The notes under the pieces: generated by a model
The model's database searches: none
What the model was told of the DNA's origin: nothing
Seen by the model: only the letters and a program-made list of their open reading frames with translations
Position numbers and translations under genes: made by a program
Shown here: in pieces, positions 56,339-64,000 of the stretch
How the letters are laid out: every line of letters starts with the position of its first letter
Numbering within the stretch: the first letter of the stretch is position 1
Source of the DNA: Pinus tabuliformis
Lineage: Eukaryota > Streptophyta > Pinopsida > Pinales > Pinaceae
Assembly: GCA_031772625.1 (NCBI GenBank)
Contig: CM062812.1
Span: 736,223,714-736,287,713 of the forward strand
Reading direction: 5' to 3'
DNA length: 64,000 nt

Positions 56339-57517
56339 CTTCAGTTGTTCTGTCACTGCCAGCTCCAGGTCACTACAAGACAAACAGCATGATAAAGTCA
56401 GCATTGAAAGCAGCTGAAATGTGACTCAGCACATAGACAATGACGGCCAGCCCAAAAGGTAAAAGAAGTGTGCAAATTTTGACAGCGTACCCTCAGCCGA
56501 CTCCAACTGCCACCAAGACAACAGGCTCTGACCATTTTTTGACAGCTAAGGCAACAAAAGTTATTACAGCATTAACTTTCTCAGCTGCTACACTCCAGCG
56601 GTTGGCATGCTATTAATGAAGCATTCACTCTCCATTCAGATATTTTCTTATGTAAACTTTGTATATATACTCCCCTTAGTAACGCATAAGGGGTTGGTAA
56701 TTTTTCACTCTAAGGCATGTATACTGTGTACTTTCAGAACTGTTTAATACAAAGAGCTAGACCAGCTCAGTGGTTTCCTGGAACTATGGTGTCTTGCTGA
56801 TGATTCATGTGTTGATGCAGAATTCCTGTGCTGTCTGATGAAATAACAAGTTTTTTCCTTAAGCTCTGTTCTTGTCTTTCTTATGTTTATCAAATCATAT
56901 TCATGTTACACTAAACTAGCAGTAAAGAAAAAGAATAGTGCAGGATTTGTTTACTACACCCTGTACTCAATTTTTACGGCTGTGAATGTTTGTTTTCAGG
57001 ATTAACCACTAACATGAATTCTTAATTGCTCATGTAGCTGTTAATTCTATGTGTATGAATATTACCTAGAAATTCTTAAATGCTCCTAGGACAATATTCT
57101 CACTGTCTTTCTCTAGCAGTTTACTGTAAGATTCTTGATTGCCTTGCATATACTGGATACAACCCACCCAATCACCTTATGAATGTTTGTTTCTCAGACA
57201 CTAACCTTGCTCTGCAGCATCACAACAGCATCACACAGCACCTCAAAATAGTTAAAGGACCACTGACTCCATTGCCCAATGACATATAACATTCTAGTGA
57301 GAGCATATATATCTTGACTGAAACATTTTCCAACCAAACACAAAACAAAAGTTTGAACAACATAGCTAGCCTAAAATACTAACAAAACAGAGACAAATTA
57401 TAAAGAGAGAGCCCTCTCTGATTACAGTTTGGCTAGAAACTGTGATCCAAAGATTGGTTAGTGGTTACCCCGGCCGTATTCCCTTGGGAGTCATAGGGAA
57501 CAACCTGGGTGTTAAGA

Positions 57518-57522
57518 TACCC
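57518..57522. repeat. Target-site duplication of element A (right)
   Basis: TACCC, identical to 36599-36603. Confidence 0.88.
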
Positions 57523-57670
57523 TTTCCACTGTCACGAGCAACCCTGCTCAACGGCTTCAAACCGAAGTCTTGTTCTCACCTGTCAAGTGTGTACCAGCTT
57601 CAATGCTTCAACACCTGAACCTGTTCACAAGCTTCAAACCTGTCACGAGCAACCCTGCTCTGATACCACA
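57523..57670 (-). other. Element B leader with tRNA-iMet primer binding site
   Basis: The minus strand reads TGTGGTATCAGAGCAGGG next to the 5' LTR. The primer site TGGTATCAGAGC is at 57668-57657. A short unit containing CACGAGCAACCCTGCTC and GCTTCAAACC occurs twice within this leader. Confidence 0.85.
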
Positions 57671-58669
57671 TGTCATGCCCCTACACCTGCGGTAGTCTTC
57701 CAACCGCTTATAGCGAGGTGCGGCACCACCGAACGCTTTCTTTTCACCAATACTAACATTCATGGACTACGCCTAATTCACTTGTCCTTACTTAGTTTGT
57801 GTTTCGCAACCAAGTAAAATTATGTTTATCCTTTATACCAATGAACACCCATACTCATTCATTATCAATAGCAATTATAAAAGACAACAACAATTGCACA
57901 GTATAAAGGGAGGGGCAACTCCCTGAACAATGAGTCTGCCCGACATTATATATTAATCAATCTTTCTTCATAATAATACAATCATCACAAGTAATGCTTG
58001 GCAAATTCCAAGCCAATACTTAGCTTCTTTTACAAGATAGGCAAATCAGCCTTTTACAATAACCATGTGCACGCCTTGCACGAAGGGCAGGTGCTGACCC
58101 GAGCCACCAAGACACCCTTATCTGTCCCGACACAACTCTGCACTCAATACAACCTTGGGTACACCTTGCCCAACCCTCGACCGACTCCAAGTAATACCAA
58201 AACTGCGCCCTCAAGGCATGCGCATGAGCTATGCGCACTCCAACCCAAATCTACGCACTTCTCTTGGAGCTATGCGAAGTTGTCCAAGTTCGATGGATTA
58301 CAAATGGACCTCAACGCTTGGTAATATATACATATCTCAGTGTGGGTTTACGTGGGTGGTGGCTCTCCAGCCGACCCCCAAAATAAGGTTAACACACCCC
58401 TATACCTGCCCAAGTATGTGTCGGCCTTCACCCATACCTCCTGACGCTCTATGGGTATAAGTTCACCATCGCATTCTTCCTTAGTCATTTTTCCATGTCG
58501 CACTTCGTCTCACCTATCGTCGCACTTTGTCGCAGCGCGCGCCCGCCTGTGCGCCCGCTCCCGCCCGTGCCCCCGCGCACCTACCCACGCGCCTGTCATC
58601 CGCCCGCGCGCCCATCGTGCACGCCGACTCACTCGGCGCCCAACCGCGTTCGCGCCCGAAGACCTTACA
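57671..58669 (-). repeat. Element B LTR (5' LTR in element orientation)
   Basis: A 999-bp partner of 33265-34252 with about 4% divergence in the first 340 bp compared by eye. Confidence 0.92.
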
Positions 58670-61000
58670 GGGGATATCTAAGGATGGTTTTCCAAAACAT
58701 TGGACTACAAGTCAGGAATGCAAAATGGATCATGGCTTGCATTACTAACGATAGATATGTTATTATTATAAATGGATATGCCACTTGTTTTTTCGTGGCA
58801 GGTCGGGGGCTCAGACAAGGATGTACCCTCTCCATTATTATCCATTTTGGCAATGGATGGACTCAGTTTTCATATCAAGAAAGCTATGGCAGAGGGTGAT
58901 TTTTGTGCTATGGTTCTCGGCCAAAATATCAAGATTTCACATAGTTTTTTTGTGGATGATGTGCTAACAATGGGCGTGAACAATAGGCTTGCATGGTTGG
59001 CTTTATTCCACGTCTTTACCAAATTTGGGAATGCCACGAGACTATTCATGAATCTACAGAAGTCTATCATTTTATATGGCAATTGTGATCTTGAGTACAT
59101 TGCATACATCCGAATATTGTTTGTGGTGGGGGTTGATGTATTGGTGGGGGGGATGAAATTCTTAGGATATCATATCAAAACCCAATAAATACAGGATAAA
59201 TTACTGGATGTGGTTACTGGATCGTTACTATAAAAAGATCTTTGGGTGGGAGTACAGATGTCTATCACTGGGTGGATGCATTACTCTCACCCAATTAGTG
59301 ATCACACAACTGGGAGTGTTTTGGGCCCATCTATATTGCCTCCTGAGCACCATTATCAAGAAACTTAACAAGATCATGGAAAAATACATCTGGTCTAGAT
59401 CGACCACCACATACAAATACCATCTGGCTAAGTTGGCCTCCATTACAATACCAAAAAGACTGGGTGGTTGGGGGATCTTGGATTTGAGGCATTTTGGATG
59501 GGCGTTGCTACAAAAAACATTGTGGAGAGGTATTTTTGGGGATGGAATATGGTCGAATATTATTAGACATAAATACCTCAAAGACAAATAAATTACTGTT
59601 TGGATGCGTAGGGAGCTCATTGGGAATATTTCGAGGTGAGCCATATGGCTTGGCTTAAACAAAATCAAGCATAGTTTTCTACAAAGCTTATGCTAGATCT
59701 TTGGATCTGGACATAAGATACTGATTAGCCAGGACCAAATTTTAGGTATGGGGTAGGAATTACGTCCATCGAAAGGGCTCATCCAATGTATAAACAATAA
59801 GGAATCAAGCCATTAGGCAATGTCATGGTTATTTACCTATCTAGAAAAGATCGACAGAGATGGGACTAGAGGGCCCAATGCCATGGGAATGGGAGAAGCT
59901 GAGGTCCGAGATGAAATTAGTAGGTATCAATTTGGAGGTTGGCGGAGATCGGATTGTTTGGCTTGGAAAAATGAGGGAAGGAGGCATAGTGGTGGTGGAC
60001 ATTTAAAATACTTTCTGCAACTATGAGGTACAGAACTCAGAGCTATGTTGGTTTTATGAGTTTTGGAAATCTAGAATACCTAGCAAGATCATTTTATCTC
60101 TTTGGCTTGTTTGGAAAAACAAGAACTTGACTTGGGAAAACCTACAAAAGAGGAACTGGAAAGGGCTTGGAGTATGTGGATTGTGCGAAACGCAATGGAA
60201 GACAATATCCATATATTTCTGAAATGCCTCGTTACTATTCAAATCTTGAGCAATATTGCTCGGAACATTGGTTTTCCACACAATCAATATGATAGCATCA
60301 CTGACTATTTGTGCTGGTGGAGAAAACAAAAATCCCAATGGAGGAAAATCCCATTAATATTTTTTTGGGAAATTTGGAGATGGCACAATAAAATTATCTT
60401 TGAGAACTATAGGGAAAATGAAACACATGTGGTTGATTGCATTATTGGAGGTATACCTCTGCATATGACTACAAAAATGGCCAATCCGTAGGAAGATAGG
60501 CCCTAGGAATGACTATTCGGTTGGGTTCTTTGATGACATGGCACAAGGAGCACATGTGAGTGTGGTTTCTTGATCATTATATTGAGGGAACGGGAATACT
60601 AGGTCCATTGGGGTGTGATAGGGGCACAAATATGAAGGCACAAGCTATAGCTTTATGGTGACTCCTTTGGTTCACTTCCTATCTGAACATTCCCACCATC
60701 CACATTTATGGAGATTCAGAGACTATCATTGACCATGTATGGGGCAGCACTAAAATAAATCAACCACTACTTCATGGATGGCTCAGAGAAATTGAGGTCA
60801 TCTGGGGATCTCTCAGAGACTCAACGATTCAGCACATTGGAAGGGAATACAACCAAAATGCGGACAACATGTCAAAGATGGGTCTACTGGATGCACTAGA
60901 TGGGATGCACATTGAGATTAAGTTGGGTGACAACACACTGGGATCCTCTCACTCCCGGGATAACATTCCCTCGTAGATGGGATCTTACCAACTGAAAACT
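58670..61000 (+). mobile_element. L1-type LINE, 3' part: C-terminal RT, zinc knuckle, RNase H (dead)
   Basis: This continues the LINE cut by element B. RT motifs include INGYATCFF and GRGLRQGC (about 58760-58830) and the catalytic FVDD (58949-58960). Downstream are NLQKSIILYG, MKFLGYHI, IPKRLGGWGILDLRHF and W.NIIRHKYL, typical of plant L1 ORF2. A zf-RVT-like piece (LWLVWKNKNLTWENL, GLCE) is near 60090-60200. An RNase H (about 60640-60930) has IYGDSETIIDHVWG and GREYNQNADNMSKMGL. Stops and frameshifts split it into at least four pieces. The 3' end is near 61000 but no clear poly(A) tail or target-site duplication was found. Confidence 0.85.
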
Positions 61001-61229
61001 GGTGTCTTTATTTCTTCAAAGAGGCGGTCTTGAGGCTAGGTTTTATGTTTTGAAGTTGCATAGATTTATATTATGAGATGATATGATAGACTGAATATGT
61101 TTTGATTTAAGTGAGACATTTAAAACTGTTGCAGTTTTTTTATGTTTTAATTTTATCTGATGTTCAATTTTATATACATAGCAAGTTATATTAGAAATGT
61201 CTAGAAACAGTTGGGATAGAGGTATGGAC

Positions 61230-61545
61230 TGAAACTGAACAAAACAAGAAGTACAAGCAAATACATATGCACTGTAAAAATGCTGAATAAATGAACTGTT
61301 TTTAATTCTCATATATAAAAACAGTGTTTTTTTCTTACTGAAAAAAAATGTTCCCTTAAACCGATTGTAAAATGTAGATGAGACTGAACAAAAGAAGATG
61401 TGGAAGCAAATACATCTGCACTGTAAAAATGCTGAAAATGCTGAATATATGAACTGTTTTTTATTCTCATAAATAAAAATGGTGTTTTTTTCTTACTGAG
61501 AAAAAAAGTTCCCTTAAAGCGATTGTAAAATGTAGAAGAGAAAGA
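61230..61545. repeat. 149-bp tandem duplication just before the LBD exon 2 acceptor
   Basis: ACTGAACAAAA..., GCACTGTAAAAATGCTGAA, TTTTTTTCTTACTGA and GTTCCCTTAAA.CGATTGTAA recur in order with a period of about 149 bp (copies starting near 61234 and 61383). The second copy ends about 45 bp before the AG at 61589-61590, so the acceptor region itself sits at the edge of the duplication. Confidence 0.8.
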
Positions 61546-61590
61546 GTGTATAATATTCTATAAACTCAATTTTTGTGGTGGGTGCTGCAG

Positions 61591-62159
61591 CAATATTCAG
61601 GTCTCTTCTCTACGAAGCATGTGGCAGAATGGTAAATCCAGTATATGGATTACTGGGCCTTGTGTGGTTGGGTAAGTGGGCAGAGTGCCAGGCGGGGGTG
61701 GACAGCATCCTGGGGGGATCCTTCCGTGCCGTTTCACAGGGAAATTTCATGTCCTCGGATTTTAAAAGTATGATGCCCATGGAAGCCACGGCCGTACCCG
61801 AGCTGCGGAGGTCAGTGAAGTCAAGTAGCAAATTGAAGGGAATATCGCATGCGAAGCACAAACGAAGGGAAGGCGAGCGTGTACCCCTTAACAACCATAT
61901 TCAGTTCAGCAGCATACCTGACGATCGGGGCGATTTAACGAACACTGTACATGATGCTGCAGACAAAAGTAAATTTAATGATAAACGAAGAGAGAAATGT
62001 TCCACTATTTTCTCGGGGCAGGAACATGATGAATTCGTTGCTGCTGGTCAAGCACCGATGGACTATTACCATCAAGCGGCATGTAACCCAGTAGGGCTAG
62101 AGCTTACAATTGGTTTTCAAGGTTCAACTTCTCCTGCGGATAAATTATCAGCTGTATAA
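61591..62159 (+). CDS. LBD: Class II LOB-domain (LBD) transcription factor, exon 2
   Basis: Exon 2 completes codon 64 (Ala) and continues [19 protein letters not shown], the conserved second half of the LOB domain, then [16 protein letters not shown]. The variable tail contains a basic patch (HAKHKRRE) and ends with [11 protein letters not shown] about 17 residues before the stop, the class II C-terminal motif related to EAR-type LxLxL repression motifs. The whole protein would be 252 residues, normal for class II LBDs. The acceptor GCTGCAG at 61584-61590 was chosen because it joins the domain exactly. The stop is TAA at 62157-62159. The reading frame shows no damage, so the gene looks functional in spite of the long intron. 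Confidence 0.93.
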
Positions 62160-62300
62160 TTCCGTTGCTGTGAGGTCCACTCGGATCTTTCCACGGAGGG
62201 TTATCTGCCATGAATAACTCTATTTTCTTGTCCAGGTATATAGGGAAAACAAAACATTCATACGTATCAATTTATAGATGAAATATGAATAAACCGTCGA
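62160..62300 (+). terminator. LBD 3' untranslated region with poly(A) signal
   Basis: AATAAA at 62288-62293 lies about 130 bp after the stop codon, in an AT-rich context typical of a plant polyadenylation region. Confidence 0.55.
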
Positions 62301-62599
62301 TACACTGCAGCTCTTGGTGGAGCTACGAAGCCAGCCCTCTTTACGGTATCAAGGACAATAACAATTCTATCAATCTTACTAGATAGTTATCCAGAAACAT
62401 ATAATTATATGTGTGAATTAACACAGTATAAAGATGTTTTCCTGTCAGTAACCAAACACAAAATCTAGAAGAAGTATAAATATGAAAAATGCGTCAATCG
62501 TGATTGGTTAAACCTGTTAATATAAACTTTTAGATTGCTTGAGCATTTATTGTGCTGGACTGAACTGTAACACCATATACTTTTAATTTATCCGGTTTG

Positions 62600-63040
62600 G
62601 GATAGTGTAAAATATGAGAACTAAAATAACATGGTCATTCCGGTTGAATGATATTTTGAATTTGGAATTATAAGGTTTTTAAATATTGATAGTGTAAAAT
62701 GCGAGAACTAAGATCACATGGTCATCTCGGTTGAATGATATTTTGAATCTGGATTTAAAATGGGAAGCCTTCAAAAAATAATATTTAATTTATCTTAAAC
62801 AAAGTGTTATCTTAGTAATGTAACATGGTCATTTTGATTGGTCATTTTGGGTGAATGTTATTTTAAATTTGGAATTGTCATATGAGAAGGTTTTTAAATA
62901 TTTTATTTAAAATAATTTATTTTATAGAAGTGTTTTCTTAATAAATGATAACATGGTCATTTTGGGTGAATGTTATTTTAACTTTGGAATTATCATATGT
63001 GAAGGTTCTTAAATATTTTATTTAAAATTTATTTCTATAT
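62600..63040. repeat. Diverged tandem repeats downstream of the LBD gene
   Basis: Four units share ACATGGTCATT.., GGTTGAATG or GGGTGAATG, ATTTT.AA.TT.GGAATT and TTTTTAAATATT. The first two are 87 bp apart (62601 and 62688). The later two (about 62820 and 62950) are spaced wider because of AT-rich additions. No coding function. Confidence 0.7.
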
Positions 63041-63051
63041 TTTTATTAAAT

Positions 63052-63056
<5 letters not shown>

Positions 63057-63099
<43 letters not shown>
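63057..63099. repeat. (TA)n microsatellite, about 43 bp
   Basis: An unbroken TA dinucleotide run of about 21 units. Confidence 0.95.
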
Positions 63100-63102
<3 letters not shown>

Positions 63103-64000
63103 TTTATTAGAATTATTTTAATAATAATTTATATTAATTTTAAATATATATTTAAGATAATTATAAAGTATAAATTATAGTTATAAAGTGTCAATTTCTT
63201 ATTAAAATTAGAATCCTCATTTTAGGGAGATTCTTTATTTCTCTTATTGTGCGTCATTTGCCATTATGAAGGTTTCAGTTTTTTCTCTTCTACGGAAAAT
63301 TTGTATTCTACCATTTCGATTTTTGAATATACGTTGTTATTCTTCTCTAATTTTGTTGATGAATGAGTTTGTATGGTTCAATATTATTTTTGAATATACA
63401 TTGTTATTCTTCTCTAATTTTGTTGATGGATAATTTTCTATAGTTCAATATTTTTACAGCCGTGGCGTTATTGCTTATGTCATTTCTACTATTTCAACTT
63501 AGACCTTTATTTTTCATTTTTTTGGGTGTGCGTTTATCCATAGATAAAAGAAACTTGAAAATGCTGTTTTTTTGGGCGAAAGAATAGGCATTTAAATATT
63601 GTATTCTAAAAATCGAAAAATTTCTCAAAACTAAGACCTAAGCCTATCTAAAATATTTATCTTGGATGATCATGTCCTTGACACTTTTCATAGGAGTCTT
63701 AACACATATTTGAGCATATATGATGAAATCTATCTTCATTTTCTTCACATCTTTAAATAGATGTTTATATTGGATATAAATTCCCTCTAATTATATAGTA
63801 ATATTTATATTTATATATATCTATGATAATTTTCTCATTCTGGTTTTATATAAATAGATGTGATAGATATTATTTCTCTTTTTTATTTCTATTTTATGAA
63901 GATAGAAAACGAATACTATTATTTGTTATATATATTATATATATTTTTAAATCAATATATGGTGCGCTTCATTTTACTTATTCTAAAATATTTCTAAAAT
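63100..64000. other. AT-rich non-coding DNA at right edge
   Basis: No gene recognised. A short direct repeat, TTTTGAATATAC.TTGTTATTCTTCTCTAATTTTGTTGATG, occurs twice (about 63320-63362 and 63388-63427). Confidence 0.5.

Larger units (their letters stand above)
36604..57517 (+). mobile_element. Element A: 20.9-kb Tat/Ogre-like Gypsy element with 7.1-kb gene-bearing LTRs
   Basis: Two LTRs (36604-43713, 7,110 bp; 50410-57517, 7,108 bp) flank a 6.7-kb interior, with a perfect target-site duplication TACCC. The primer binding site matches the tRNA-Arg-type site used by Ogre elements. The interior encodes gag, protease, an extra RNase H, RT (YLDDL), RNase H and integrase without a chromodomain, as in the Tat branch. 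Each LTR carries an accessory coding region with its own upstream TATA box. LTR divergence by eye is about 2-2.5%, so this is a fairly young insertion; in years it depends on the substitution rate, perhaps one to several million. It is nearly full length, with a few coding breaks. Confidence 0.95.
50410..57517 (+). repeat. Element A 3' LTR, 7,108 bp
   Basis: Near-identical partner of 36604-43713 with the same internal layout. Sampled blocks differ at about 2-2.6% of positions, with a few small length differences, one of which falls in the ACGT-core cluster. Confidence 0.95.
33265..58669 (-). mobile_element. Element B: LTR element with gag/protease-only interior, host of element A
   Basis: LTRs at 33265-34252 (988 bp) and 57671-58669 (999 bp) run TGTCA to TTACA on the + strand. 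Flanking bases AGGGA (33260-33264) and GGGGA (58670-58674) match at four of five positions. A tRNA-iMet primer site (57657-57668) and a polypurine tract (34253-34264) fix the minus orientation. Without element A the element is only about 4.5 kb and the interior about 2.5 kb. That interior has one long ORF with a coiled coil and an aspartic protease and no RT or integrase, so it is a non-autonomous element. LTR divergence by eye is about 4%. It sits inside the LINE's RT. Confidence 0.9.
19503..61590 (+). other. LBD intron, 42,088 bp, phase 1, filled with nested retrotransposons
   Basis: The donor GTAATT follows ...HLRP plus one base and the acceptor GCTGCAG precedes ...[12 protein letters not shown]. 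Together they give an uninterrupted LOB domain, with a split Ala codon (G|CA). Class II LBD genes normally carry an intron at this place. Here about 8.6 kb (elements C and D), 25.4 kb (B and A) and roughly 5.8 kb (LINE) are insertions, leaving only about 2.3 kb of apparently original intron: 19503-21249 and the last 500-600 bp. Both splice sites look normal. Whether the full 42 kb is spliced in vivo is an inference. Confidence 0.88.

Overview
This window looks like nuclear DNA of a seed plant, most likely a gymnosperm such as a conifer. The evidence is a plant-specific LOB-domain (LBD) transcription factor gene split by a very long intron, AT-rich intergenic DNA, old retrotransposons stacked inside one another, and Ty3/Gypsy elements of the plant Tat/Ogre and chromovirus types. 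The taxon is an inference from gene and repeat style; no species marker was seen.

The only host gene I can defend is a class II LBD gene on the + strand. Exon 1 (19313-19502) encodes the C-x2-C-x6-C-x3-C zinc block and most of the GAS block. Exon 2 (61591-62159) resumes in frame with the rest of the LOB domain and ends with the class II LELT-type motif. The phase-1 intron is 42,088 bp, and about 40 kb of it is mobile DNA.

Layout. 1-1048: minus-strand ORF running off the left edge, related to the ORF carried in the giant LTRs further right, with a GATC/ATCGC-rich repeat block upstream (1481-1630). 1800-5428: AT-rich non-coding. 5448-6870: minus-strand retroposed insertion with a 19-bp target-site duplication (TSD). 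7005-17101: element E, an old minus-strand chromovirus with 2.65-kb LTRs. 17107-19312: LBD upstream region with small tandem repeats. 19313-62159: the LBD gene. 62160-64000: 3' flank with diverged tandem repeats and a (TA)n run.

Inside the intron are two neighbouring stacks. Stack 1: element C (21250-29839, minus, short-LTR chromovirus, TSD GGATA) holds element D (22450-25208, plus, a shortened member of C's own family, TSD GGATC). Stack 2: a dead L1-type LINE (about 29845-33264 and 58670-61000, plus) is interrupted by element B (33265-58669, minus, about 1-kb LTRs, gag/protease-only interior). B is itself interrupted by element A (36604-57517, plus, TSD TACCC). LTR divergence judged by eye (E about 10%, C about 5-6%, B about 4%, D and A about 2-3%) agrees with the order of nesting.

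Element A is the most unusual object. It is a 20.9-kb Tat/Ogre-like Gypsy element whose LTRs (7.1 kb each) are longer than its interior (6.7 kb). Each LTR carries a coding region of about 3.7 kb with its own TATA box and a cluster of ACGT-core (bZIP-type) sites. In the interior an extra RNase H domain lies between protease and reverse transcriptase. A distant relative of the LTR-borne ORF sits at the left window edge, which points to a family of LTR-carried accessory genes.
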